A stretch of 64,000 nucleotides of DNA from Pohlia nutans (taxonomy: Eukaryota; Streptophyta; Bryopsida; Bryales; Mniaceae), in contig CM040089.1 in the NCBI GenBank assembly GCA_022496805.1, forward strand, positions 37,804,372 through 37,868,371, in the 5' to 3' direction. Below the pieces are notes generated by a model. The model saw nothing but the letters and a program-made list of their open reading frames with translations. It was not told the origin of the DNA and did no database searches. The first letter of the stretch is position 1. Every line of letters starts with the position of its first letter. This document shows positions 25,082 to 36,300 of the stretch, in pieces. Both the position numbers and the translations under genes were made by a program.

Positions 25082-25693
25082 GGGTGAAAGCACGAAAAAC
25101 TGTACGAAAAAGTTAGTCTGCTATACTAAAATCATAATTGTTTTGGTCAAAGGCCATAAATTTATATCAAAATATATTGTATTTTGGTTTTAATTTCATG
25201 AAGCCCTCTAGAGTTCTTATAGGTACTTGAACCCAAATTTTCACAACAAAATCTTCAAATTTTTTTACAAAAAGTAGTGTTTGAAAATGAATGCCTAAAT
25301 TCAATCTCGGTTGCAAAATTAATGTCCTTAAATACACTCAACATAAATATATTTTTTATGACCTTTGAGATAATGATAGAATTGAGGTCCTTGTCCAAAA
25401 AGAAAGTAGAAAAAAATATGTTTTGATATACATTTTGTTTGTTTTATATCAACTTTGTTGATTGTACGTAACTACTTTTTCAATTTTGGCCACTTCTACG
25501 TCAATAATAAATTTATAACTACGTATTGAAGTTCATTTTCTCAATTTTTTTTGGTAGAATTTATAAAAAAATAGATGTTTTATTTTATTTTAATTTAATT
25601 TTTACGAAATTTAAATTTACAATGTATTTTTGAACCATGCATTGTTGAATGGTCATAAGAGTTAGAGGTGGTACACTTTTTCGTGCTTTGACC
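25082..25693. mobile_element. Non-coding element with 4-bp target duplication (TGTG)
   Basis: An inverse copy of 9012-9548, longer by about 75 bp of inserted sequence near 25360-25435. The ends are GGGTGAAAGCACGAAAAACT and, reverse-complemented, GGGTCAAAGCACGAAAAAGT. TGTG flanks both sides (25078-25081, 25694-25697). Confidence 0.7.
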
Positions 25694-27131
25694 CTGTGGC
25701 ATTTAAAAAACTCCATTTGGTTCAACAGAATAGAAATTATGAGCAAGATTCTTCCAAAAAAAGTAAGCCTGTGGAGGTTAGTATGTCCTTTAAGGGTAAA
25801 ACCATCCATTTTAGACCCTCAGCTACCGCGACCCAAGGAACATAAATCTGATCACTTGACATCCAACGGCAGTAGGCTTCTACAAATGGACAAGTGGGCA
25901 AACTTAGGTCATCTAAGATGCAATTTACAATACTTTTATGTTGAGAAAACTACTACCTATATGGTACAAGTAAGGTATGACCCACTTTTCACTTTCAAAA
26001 TTCATATAGATTACATTTTAATTGAGAATATTTTCCCTTATATTTATAAATATGATACTAGATAATAGTCCCAATTCAATTCAATCTTATAGACAATAGT
26101 CCAAAATAGTCCCAATTGGATTTTCAAAAAATCCAACCACAATAGCTTATATGGGTAGTTTTAGGTGCTTCCACGTTATACAAAAAAGTATGCAAAGGTA
26201 GCTTGGTGTTTCAAACAAATGGACAATAAAATAAGTGAGATAATAGTGGCATTCACGATGAATGTGCATAACATTCAATAGCCTTCATGCCCACTGTATT
26301 TCTTTCATGCACTCTGTTCATTACCTTGAGCCTCCACGTGTCCACTTAGCTATTGATGATGTACTGTTGTATGTGGAATATTCTACACCATCTACTACAG
26401 AGCCAAGGCATTGACATTGCATGCTACTAAATGTTATGTGGGAGTAGGGTTCATCATTTATAAAACAATGACTACTATGAAGGTTTTGGCGCTTGTCCTA
26501 CACAATATGTTGGGGCACAATTGTATCCCAAGAATGTGTTCCAATGGCCCTTTGTCCCGTGGGCACTCGGTCATTGTCATTACAAACAAACACTTTATTC
26601 ATGCTAGCCTTGAAAGAGGTCTGGAGTTTCTATCTATCTATTTATCTATATATCTACATCCCAAGAATGATTCTCTGGCAATACATAATGTTTTACGAGA
26701 TTCCAACTATACAAATGTATTCTAAACTTGAGTGCTCATCCTTTGGTGAAAAAATAGAAAAGATCCAACAATGCACAATTCATATCCATAAAAAAATATT
26801 GCAAAACTACTTTGGAACTTCTTTGATTGAAACCATTGCCCGAGCTAATAGGAAAGAATCCAGAAGATGGAAAAAAGATATCAAATATCCACAAAAAAGA
26901 ATTAGTGGCAAGAATGGCAAAGATGAAATAGAACAAGACTTGAGAGAAAAACCAAAAGCCGCTAAAACACAACACCAAAGATGAAGGACTCCACAAACCA
27001 AAACCAGTTGTCCAAATTGACAAGGGGAGATTTAAAATAGTAGAGCACAAATGATTAAAGAAACTAATGGAAAAAAGAACCTCAACCAAAACAACAACCA
27101 CTACTTAAAGAAAGATAATCCCTCCTTTTAA
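25694..27131. other. Intergenic DNA with unassigned open frames
   Basis: A 163-codon frame at 26493-26984 starts with TTG and ends in a Lys/Arg-rich stretch. It crosses a TATC microsatellite (about 26630-26658), and I recognise no domain. A 138-codon frame at 25649-26065 starts inside the transposable element. Neither is supported as a gene. Confidence 0.4.
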
Positions 27132-27647
27132 CCCTTAATCTTCCAAGAGACCATTTTTTAGTCCGGAACAAAAAAATATATGTTTTTGAAAAAATGAAAA
27201 ATATTTTAAAATACTAAATCAAGTCTACTTTCCAACGCAATTTGAATTATATCAATCTGAGTTAAACTCCACGTGAGAGAATTTCTAAAAGTGGATCACC
27301 TCAACGTTGTCTTAGTGTTATGAAATTTGTTATTTGGAGAAAGTAATGATGTTCCTTTCATCATTTCTTTTTCTTTTTTGAAGTTTACAATAGATAAACC
27401 AATTTTAACTAATTATGCTAAATTTTAAACTTTAGAGGTGAAAAATATAATTTATACAAATTTTCAAAGGTAAATGCTTTTAAATTCATTAAAAAAAATG
27501 TTTTTGTTTTTGTAAAGTTTGACCGTATGGATAATTTGTAAAATGATGTCCTACATTTGTTTATTAAACCAAACTTCATCAAACATACGGAAGGCACATA
27601 TTAAAACACATCTATGTTTTGTCCAATACCCCTCGGGCTTTTGAGGG
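27132..27647. mobile_element. TTAA-flanked element, relative of 39216-39758
   Basis: TTAA borders both sides (27128-27131, 27648-27651). The ends are CCCTTAATC... and ...CTTTTGAGGG. It shares with 39216-39758 the blocks 'ctacatcaagtctactttcc'-type, 'gagttaaactccac' and 'cctcgggctttt'. Confidence 0.7.
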
Positions 27648-27800
27648 TTAAAGCCAACTTGAGCACATTGATTGTCCTAGAGGAAGCTTTGAATATAATG
27701 TTAATCAAGAGAACAAACCAAAAGCTAGGTAGTCAAATACATGGACTAGATCCAATTTAACCCTTAAACGTCAAGAAAGGGCCTCAGGGGGGCTACTTAA

Positions 27801-28341
27801 CCTTTTGACGCGCCTACATCTATATAATGAACGACAAATAGATTGCAACCTTTCTCATGACTACATCATGTACAATTTTTCATCCATCCAAATTTCTCTT
27901 GGTTCTTGCGCTAGTTGACTATCATTTGTACAGTATGGATCTTCAAAATAAGATATTGTGATTTTTTGAAAAACAACACAATTGGTTTCTGTCAAGTTTC
28001 ATTCTTAGTTCAAAAAGTGAGACCTTAAACATGATTTTCCAAAATAAGTAGAATCAAATAATAGAAACCATACCATCTTGTAGTGCATGTTATTCCAATT
28101 TCATTACAATATTTTTAAATTTTTTGTGTGTTAATTTGGGACTTTTAATTGAATTTCAATAGGAAACCTTGCAAAATTAATTAAAATTAATTAATAAAAA
28201 ATATGATGAATCCAACCGTATAGATGTGATCTTCACATTGACATTGACAACTTTGCTTCTTACATCAACTCCATTTTTATTTTTCATCGAACATTTTATA
28301 ATGAATCTTTTAAAACAATGTTGAATTGAGACGTTAAAGGG
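27801..28341. mobile_element. TTAA-flanked element, relative of 38672-39211
   Basis: TTAA at 27797-27800 and 28342-28345. The left end CCTTTTGACGCGCC compares with CCCTTTAACACGCC in the relative. Both right ends are GACGTTAAAGGG. The interior word 'aatccaaccgtatagatgtg' is the shared core of the class. A 40-bp remnant of another element end (CCCTTAAACGTCAAG) abuts on the left at 27761-27800. Confidence 0.75.
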
Positions 28342-29796
28342 TTAAAGGCATCTATCTCGGGACCCCGTGCATGAGCATCCGAGCCTCTCCTAACCAATCA
28401 TTCTTCTACAACCATACATTCACTCCCCACTATAGCAAACTTTCTATAGCAACCATCTCTCATTTTAAGCATAATTTTGATTTGTAAGCAGAAGCTTTCT
28501 CCAAATTGAGTTTTGGCTTGTGAATAATTTCACTCCATTGCACATTTGTCTTTGAATTTCATCCTTCCAAATAAAGATTGGTTGCCTACAACCTAAGTTT
28601 TTGCATTATTCCCTCAAACTAAGCCCATGGGGCTTAATTTGTCCTTTAAAGGTTAAAAGTGCGGAAACGAGTGGCAATTAAGGCACTTTCAAACTCTCAA
28701 TGAGATGGTACGATACTTGTTTAGTGGTTGTTGAACAATCATACATTATCACATGAGATCAACAATCAAGATTGAATTTTGCATACATAAGGGAAGTACT
28801 TCAAAAGAGTCAATTTTAGGATATACATTTTGGGTGGATCAAAGATACTCATACATAAGCCATAGGCAACGCAGTGTTTGATTATGGATTTCTATTGGGA
28901 TGCTCATGACCCTACGTATTATTTTTTTTGTATTTCTATGACATAGCACTTTTAAAATTCATTGAAATTACAAGTTTTTTTAGAAAAATATGATTTCTCT
29001 TGCATTTATCTCCACTCAGAATTATCAAGTCATGGAAAATTTGTGTAGTAGTAAAAATCTTTTGCAGGGCGTTTAAATGCGAAAATGGAATAGATGATGT
29101 GAAACATGTAGAAACTATTAAGAAAATAGAAGTTTGTTGAGATGCCAAAGCATTTGTAGCTAAAGATGGCTTTGATTCTACATAAGATTACAATTCCTGC
29201 AATGATTCTGGCTTGGGATGCTGATTTCCAAGGGTGAACAGTGGGGCTGCTAAAGAATGTTATGAGTTCATTTTTCCTGAACATCAGCGTCTTTTTCAAA
29301 GAAAAATAATTTGAAAGTTTGTGCACCGGACAGACTCGGTGGACAATTACCAATTACTCACTGTGTATGCTTGAAATTGGGCACCACATGCTTGGGCAAC
29401 TCCCTCAACAACGCCACCTTTTCTACTAGTGTAAGCTTATGCAGTAGCTTGTGGTGGGCATGAAAATCCGCCTTGGTTTCTTGAGCGCTACAGAGTAGAG
29501 ACTTCTGAACCGGCTTTCCCCATTGGCTATTTCAAGCCATTTCCTGAATGCGGGCACACTTAAATATCCTCCTGCTAAATTAGAGGAGTACGGCTACTCT
29601 AAGTGCCTTGAGTCCTCACTTGACTCATGGAATCTTTCCTAATTAATGGCTTTTTACAATAATACACAACTTAACAATGGATGTCCAAACTTAGTTGGCT
29701 TTGCTGAGGTGTGTTGGGATTGCCCATTACTATGATTGTCAATTGTGAAATATTTTTAAGATTTGTTTTCTTATTCTTTTGGAAACAAATGGACGC
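28342..29796. other. Intergenic DNA with solo element ends
   Basis: A decayed TTAA-type right end (GTCCTTTAAAGGTTAA) ends near 28655. A CACTA-type right end related to 37893-38011 (CAACGCCACCTTTTCTACTAG) ends near 29429, without a left partner. No gene is seen. Confidence 0.4.
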
Positions 29797-29937
29797 TTTA
29801 TTGTCTTTGCCCACAAGGGGTGAGACTACGAAAACGTTTTGTTTTCAGGAGTTACATGGCTGGACAGTAAAAATAAGCTGTAAAAATAAATTTGGCATAA
29901 ATATTAAGACAAAGACTACGTGACTAGCCGCTTGTTT
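29797..29937 (+). repeat. Dispersed repeat DR1, copy 2
   Basis: Matches 14346-14487 and 56465-56604 throughout, including GAGACTACGAAAACG and AGACTACGTGACTAGCCGC. Confidence 0.65.
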
Positions 29938-29991
29938 CCATTGCACAACAACAGATTACAAACCGATCACTTTGTGAAGGAAGAGAGCACA

Positions 29992-30249
29992 TATTTTTTT
30001 TTAGATTTTCTTCCTACAATATTTGGACTAGACCCAATGCTCCTCATCAGTTCCAACTAAGAGCGACGCCCCAACCGTTACATGTAACCTAAGGCCCGGG
30101 AGCAATCCCCGTCATGCTCGGGGTTCCTATCAAGCAAGGAAGTATTAACTCTCACGACGTGCATTCGACATGAATCGAACCGCAGCCCTCGTTGATGCAA
30201 ATAAGGCACTTCTAAGGGGAACCCACTTCCTCGCTAATCACTGAGGTAA
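29992..30249 (-). mobile_element. SINE with A box, B box and A-rich tail
   Basis: Read on the minus strand it starts ACCTCAGTGATTAGCGAGGA (A-box-like, ending near 30249). About 55 bp on it has CGGTTCGATTCATG (B-box-like), then a body with GGGCCTTAGGTTACATGTAA. It ends with A-rich sequence (TCTAAAAAAAAATAT) at about 29992-30005. This is the standard order of a tRNA-derived SINE. Target duplications were not resolved. Confidence 0.6.
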
Positions 30250-30254
30250 TTTAA

Positions 30255-31078
30255 CCCCTAAGCGTGCAAGGAGCCCCCGTTGGATCATATTTGGTCACTA
30301 TTTAGTCAAACGATGATTTCCACCTAGTTCCTAATTTCAAATGAAAATGGTTCTAATTTAGAACCATAATGTATACTCTTATCTAACACTACTATAATCA
30401 ATTATACTAAGTTTTACTTTCTAAAAATAGAATTTATTTTTGTGAATTTGTAAAGTGTTTTGGTGTTAGACATTGTAAATTCATTAAAAATGATTTATGG
30501 TAGATTTAAATCCCAAATCGTCCTCACCTCTCACCAAATTTGGAAGTTTTGCAAAGATGCATTATAAAATGCAACTAAGAGGGATATTTTGAACTTGATG
30601 TATGAATAAAAGTTGTACATTATGAATTTTAGATTCTATCTATATAGTTAAATTTGCGATTGCTATCACCAATACTTTTGTATACAATTTGAAACTTGAA
30701 ATTCAAAATTATTCTGTAATTCAATTACAAATAAGATATTGACAATTTGTGGATGATATTTGTTGTGATGGGTTGAAATGTAATACTCTACGTGTAGTGA
30801 TTTTTGGATATTTTTTGGTTGCTTAATTTTATGAGTTTATTTTTTCAAGAACACATTTAGACTAAAATCTTTGAAGTTTTTGGTGAATCATTGCAACATG
30901 AAATGAGGCATAATTTTTTCACAAATCATCTCCTTTCTAATTGGATCACACATGCATGAAGCTATCTTGCCATAGAATTTTGTAGTATTTTTTTCCTTGC
31001 AAAACGTGCATTATGGATGAGAAAATGTGGATGAAATATGTACATCGTTCATAAAATGGACAGTTGGGCAATCAGGGG
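30255..31078. mobile_element. Composite TTAA-flanked element
   Basis: The left end TTAA|CCCCTAAGCGTGC is at 30251-30267 and the right end AATCAGGGG|TTAA at 31070-31082. From about 30516 the right part is a reverse copy of the 24400-24964 and 41490-42052 family. The left part resembles the sequence just right of 41490-42052 (from 42057 on). It is therefore a join of two family members, with the inner ends lost. Confidence 0.65.
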
Positions 31079-31251
31079 TTAAAGTTATGATCAAACTTGC
31101 TAGTAGTAAACATGAGAATTCAAAAAAGGAATATATTTTCATATAAACAAAATTTCATATTGATTGTCCCCTATTACATTTGACCACTTCAAGTTGTACA
31201 ACTACTTGATTGTCTATATTTCCCTTGCACACAAAAGTGATTTAATGATCA

Positions 31252-31545
31252 CTAAACTTGATCAATCTGCCCATGTATGTGTCCACCCTTTGCTTTGATC
31301 ACTGCTTCCAACCTAAAAGGCATAGATCGACACAACTCGAGGAGATTGTATCCATAAATCAAATTCCATTGTCATTCAATAATTTTGCCTCAATTCCTTC
31401 AAATTTTGGACAATACTTAGACTATGTTGAACGAAATCTTTGAATATCTTTCAAACATTCTCAATTGAGTTAGGATCGGGTGAATTTGTTGATCTAGTGA
31501 TTAGTTCAGCAAAATATTGTTGATATTTCTAAGTTCACACGATAT
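31252..31545 (-). pseudogene. Decayed Tc1-type transposase, C-terminal part
   Basis: The minus strand carries SPDPNSIENV at about 31481-31454, a close match to the Tc1-type signature (S/P)PDLNPIENVW that precedes the last catalytic acid. The Trp codon has become a stop (TGA, 31453-31451). After a shift of frame it continues RSMPFRLEAVIKAKGGHIHG to a stop at 31252. This matches the usual Tc1 C-terminus (SMP.R...VI.AKGGHT). Upstream sequence KYQQYFAELI is also plausible. The domain that binds DNA and the first catalytic Asp were not found. This is a fragment with a stop and at least one frameshift, so it is not functional. Confidence 0.75.
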
Positions 31546-32187
31546 TTGCTATGGTAATGTCAACGAGTCATTATTTTTTCTTGACTCGCTAATTACAAGT
31601 CATCCGTACTTGCTACAGTTGACCAATGTAATCTTTGAAAAGTCCACTACATATCTTTTCTTGTGATTTTGAGGTTTAAATGAAATAAAAATCATTATAA
31701 CCATAAAATAGCTTTAAATAATCTAATATTTTGGCGGATGGTGAATTTTACAATAGAAAACCATATTGTGCAAAACAACCCCCCATAAAAAAATTATTTT
31801 GAAGATTTGATAGGTTTTGGTGTTCTATGATTTAAGTTAGATTTTGACCCACAAGGTTTTAAAATGAAATAAAGTAATTGATATTTGAAATTAATGAAAA
31901 TCAGAACATGGAATAGAAACTAGACTTGATATTCTTGAATTTTGGAAATTTTCATGAAGAAATCTTGAAAAATGGTGACATGACTTGTTTTTGAATAAGT
32001 ACCACTTTTACGGCTAAGAGTGACAAGCAACAATGTCATTGTTAGGGCACTGTATAGTGGGGTGACATAAATTGTCTCTTCATGCTCAGTGTGAAGGAAA
32101 AACCGCATAAAACTATGAATTTCTAAGTCGTACCGGTCATACATGCACAAATGATCTTCTCATTACCAATTTTGATACATAGAACAA
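31546..32187. other. AT-rich intergenic DNA
   Basis: No supported gene. A Tc1-like word TATAGTGGGGTGACATAAAT is at about 32051, but it points away from the transposase fragment. Confidence 0.35.
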
Positions 32188-32460
32188 AACACGCAATTCG
32201 CTATTTATGCACTTGGCCAAGTGCACTCATTTCATGAGCAAATTTGGCTTTAAAAAATTGACTAAAAAGTTCTCTAAAAAACAACAATTTAGTCTTTCTA
32301 CAATCACTTACAATGTGAACAAAAATTTAATTTTTTAATTTTTTATGCTTATCTTTATCTTCTCTTTTACTTATATTTTTATCTTGTTTTCTTTCTTATC
32401 TTCTTTCTTGTCTTCCTCTCCATTTTTGACTCTTCTTGTGCATCCGTGGATCCCACACTC
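32188..32460. mobile_element. Left arm of FB1 foldback
   Basis: Matches the left arm of 7518-8777 at its outer end (ACACGCAATTCGCTATTTAT, GCACTTGGCCAAGTGC, CATTTCATGAGC). Its inner part matches the reverse of 1-362 (GGATCCCACACTCGCACCAA). The inner part ends at a long TA run, and no right arm follows. Confidence 0.65.
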
Positions 32461-32468
32461 GCACCAAG

Positions 32469-32469
<1 letters not shown>

Positions 32470-32561
<92 letters not shown>
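32470..32561. repeat. (TA)n microsatellite
   Basis: About 90 bp of TA with a single G interruption at 32521. Confidence 0.95.
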
Positions 32562-32563
<2 letters not shown>

Positions 32564-32574
32564 TTATTCCTTTA

Positions 32575-32770
32575 CATTATTTATATTTGGATGAAAAGAC
32601 ACGATGCATGAAGGGTTTCGCAAAAGGCCAATATCTTGAATGAAAAAGATAGGATGTATGAAAACACTAAGATTTGTTGCCATGTTTTTCAAATATAAAT
32701 ATAAGAAAATAAAGGATAAAAAAGCCACCTCGTTCACTTTCATGCGAGCTTTGTAGATGACCCGAAAACA
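32575..32770. repeat. Dispersed repeat, inverse copy at 63735-63925
   Basis: Shared blocks are 'atgaagggttt.gcaa', 'ggatgtatgaaaa', 'aaagccac.tc.ttcac' and 'agatgacccgaaaac', in reverse order on the other copy. Confidence 0.6.
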
Positions 32771-33034
32771 AAACAAAAAAACCTGGTAGGGAGGCTCAAA
32801 AACCTTATGTACACTCCCTAAAACTTCACATTTATTACATTAATTTTGATGGTCAAATATCTTTAAAGGGTCGGAATAAGGTCCCTCTACCTCAGGCATC
32901 ATGATTTTTATGCTCACTGCTTCTCAGGTCCACAGCTGATGGTTCTCAAGTGCACAGCTTGTGGTTCATGTTCAAAGTAGGACCAAGTTCCACGCTTTAG
33001 CAAGGCTGGTGGAGTACCATGATTTTTTTATTTT

Positions 33035-33036
33035 TT

Positions 33037-33067
<31 letters not shown>

Positions 33068-33180
33068 TAATAGTAATTGTAATAGTAAGAGTAAGAGTAA
33101 GAGTAATAGTAATAGTAATAGTAAAAGTAAAAGTAATAGTAATAGTAATAGTAATAGTAATAGTAATAGTAATAGTAGTA
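33035..33180. repeat. TAA/TTA run followed by (TAGTAA)n
   Basis: AAT repeats are followed by TTA repeats, then about 110 bp of a GTAATA/GTAAGA/GTAAAA hexanucleotide array. Confidence 0.9.
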
Positions 33181-34918
33181 TAGTTGGTCAGGGACCATCG
33201 TGAATGTAGAGTTTGTTGGAGGTAATTTGTTTATTTATGCTTCAAGGGCATAGATAATATTGTGACAAAAAGTAGAGAAGAAGGACCGTGGTGATGATTG
33301 GAAGGAGGCTATTTGCTTAGAGTTTTTAAAGTTTTGGTGTGAAAATGAGGTTTTTTGTGTAGGAGAATTTCAATCTCACAAGTGGCATAGCATAATAGAG
33401 CAGTGCAATGGAGTACCCGTTAAAAACTGAATCAAAAGAGAATCTTCACTTAGATTCACTTTTTTAAGTAATGAAGAATTGTCATTTGTATTCCATGGAT
33501 TTTGGGACTACCGTGTCATTGCCACGTGAACTTAGTTTCTAGACTGCGGTCCCATTGCAAAAGCGGGTGTTGGCTCCCATTGCTCTATTGTGCTATGTGG
33601 AAGTTGACCTAGATGCTTTTACCATTTTATTGATCCACCTCAATGTGATGGATTGATTGTATTTCATCCTGAGATTTCATTTTTTTTTGCTTTCATGAAA
33701 CTGTCATTTTTTTTAAAAAAAAAGAAAAAAAAAGTAGCTAGTGAGTGAACAACATATCTGTAAAGAACTAACTTTATAACAAGTTTTATATAAACTAAAA
33801 ATATATATAGAAGTTGACTCAAAATGCAAAGAGATGGTTTTGGATGTAAATGGAAAAAAAAAACAATAATAGCAAATTTGAGTTACTATCACTATGAAAA
33901 TGAAGTGATGAGGGATCGAGGTGACAAACCAAGGAATACTCAAATTCCCCAAAGATCTTTTAGCACCACATTCTAGTACACTAAAATTGTGGTTTAGTGC
34001 CTAGCAAGAATTGATGTCTTAGTGTCCCTACAATACATAGGAATTTGCCACTTGTCATTATTTCCTTCTTCCATTGAGAGTGCCATCAAGCAATGTTGAT
34101 TTTTCACAAGGACCCTCACTAGTCCCGGGACATGTCTTTTAAGAAAATTTATGTCTCATGGACAGGTGCTCCAAAAAAATATTAGTTTTTGGACATGTTA
34201 GAATCAACTTGGACATGTTGCCAAAATATAATCTAAATCCATTTTATTTATGAAAAAAAATCCACTCAAACAAGTTACATACGACTTGTTAGTGACAAAC
34301 AAAATAAATTCAAATGAAAAATCTTGAATCCAAATCATAAAGTTCAAGTACTCAGGTCTCCTAAATATAATATCCACAATCCATAAAAATTAGATTATTT
34401 ATTTTAAATGACGTCAAAGACACTAATTTACACTAATTATATTACGTAAAGAATCACAAATTCTTTAAATTGGTACAATCATGTTGAAAAAAGAAATCAA
34501 AGTTTTGAGTTACCATTCAATCAAGAGGATGGATTCTCTTGTCTTTCATGCTTTTCCAAACAATCATCACAACATTCCAATTAATGTTTTCCACTGGAAT
34601 TTTTGCACATGTAATATATCATCCAAAGTCACAAAGTTCAGCTTCATTCTCATATGACTCTTGATTAAGTTTTGTTTAAAGAATCTCCTCTTGCATATAG
34701 CAAAATTATTAAGTGGAATCACCATAATTATTCTCCACAACTTATTCAAGAGGGTCAGTTGTCATTGACCACTCTGGACTTGTATATGCAAAGCTTGAGG
34801 CTTCAAACAATGATTTGGCAGGAATTATTTCCCTCGTGCTCTCTACCATCTCCAAACACTCACCCCGACATTGGTCTCTTAGAACTTCATAAAAAGCCTC
34901 TCTAACCACTCCTTTGTG
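33181..34918. other. AT-rich intergenic DNA
   Basis: I see no supported gene or element boundary. Confidence 0.35.
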
Positions 34919-35327
34919 ACCCAAGGGGTGCACTATACAAAACAAGTATACGTGAGTGCATAGAAGGGTATGAATTTGAACACTGTCGTCTAACATCACT
35001 AGTAGGATTTTGGTCCTTTATAGTTGGTCTTTTGTGACTTAAATGGTCCAAAACGACTTCTTTTTTAAAGAATTGAGTCACAAAGGACCATGTAAGTCAC
35101 AAAGGACTAGTTATAAAGGACCAAAATCCGACTAGTGCATATACAAACAATAAACATATTAAGTGCTGAAAATATTGACGTATACTTACATTAAACATAT
35201 ATTTAGGACATAATAGATTTGTATACATAGGTTTTAAGACATACAACCTCTCATATACAAGGGGTTTTAAGAGGGAGTCATGAACGCACGTGATTTTCAA
35301 ACATAATGTAGAGTGCACCCCATAGGC
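34919..35327. mobile_element. Element with GGGGTGCACT inverted ends, interrupted by a CACTA MITE
   Basis: The left end (CAAGGGGTGCACTATA, then CGTGAGTGCATAG) and the right end read in reverse (TATGGGGTGCACTCTACATT, then CACGTGCGTTCATGA) form terminal inverted repeats of about 50 bp. The interior contains the nested MITE at 34997-35136. Related ends are at 864-1092. Confidence 0.55.
34997..35136. mobile_element. CACTA-type MITE, 140 bp, TSD CAT
   Basis: It starts CACTAGTAGGATTTTGGTCC and ends with the matching inverse (GGACCAAAATCCGACTAGTG). CAT lies outside both ends (34994-34996, 35137-35139). Confidence 0.85.
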
Positions 35328-35984
35328 TCCGTGCCGAGATCTAGAAATTCCTCATTTAATGCATCTATCACTCGGTAGACATATTGTATTCTAATTGCTT
35401 TGCATTCTTCTATGGTACCAGACCTATAACAAATACTTCCTCATATGTTCTTTGTCTATGACCTACATGAAGATTTGTTTAGTTTGTTTAATTATAAATA
35501 TATATATTTATTTTGTTTTTCCCTAAACTCATTTTATTTTTGGATCGGGACTAATCATTTAAAAAAAGAAATTGTTTTGAGACTTGTTTATTTTCCACCA
35601 GCCGGTTCGTGGACATGTTGGTTTTTCAAATGATTGGTTTTGGGACGGGTTCAAATTTTATTTTCATGTCAACGGAGGCTTTTAGACAAGGGATGGATTA
35701 AAATTTTGCGAAAAAACAAGTCATACTGCCATTTTCCTTCCAGGTGATGAGAGTGATATGAGTTGGCATGCCATAATCATTTTTGTCATTGGAATACTAT
35801 GTCCAAAAGCTTTACTTGAAGTTTTATCTTTTTAGACACTAAATCATGAATTTACTGAAATCATGTACTTGTTGTGTTCAATGACAAGGGAAGGATCCTT
35901 TGCATGCAAAATGCAAATTGAACTTTATACATCAATACATTAAGACATGTTGTTTTGTTTTGTTCGTATATTACCTTGAGATCT

Positions 35985-36300
35985 CGCATGGACCATGCAC
36001 CCGCCAGTCGTGTTCTTGGTACCGTCGGAAAACTCGTATTGAGGAGGGGTGCACGGAGTTTGTTTCATTGCGTTTGGACCTACAGTGTGAAAGTTATGGA
36101 TTTTTCATTGATTTTTGTCACTATAAATTTAATTAAATAAATAATAAAAAGTAGAAAATGGGATTTTTTAATGTCATTATTGGCATCGTCGAAAAGCTCT
36201 TGACAAGTAGGGGTGCAGGAAAGTTGTCTCGTACCATTTAGACCTACGGTAGGGAAGTTATGGATTTTTTATCAAATTTTGTCACCGTAAATTGAATTAG
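35985..36300. repeat. Two tandem units, reverse of 19190-19460
   Basis: Each unit reads 'ggtaccgtcggaaaa' or 'ggcatcgtcgaaaa', then AGGGGTGCA, then 'gacctac.gt', 'aagttatggatttt' and 'gtcac..taaattgaatta'. Confidence 0.6.

Noticed and set aside
26493..26984. 163-codon plus-strand frame with a Lys/Arg-rich end
   Set aside because: It begins with TTG, crosses a TATC microsatellite, has no motif, and the A-rich composition explains the basic residues.
33071..33180. 80-codon Asn/Ser/Lys-rich frame
   Set aside because: It is the translation of a hexanucleotide array.
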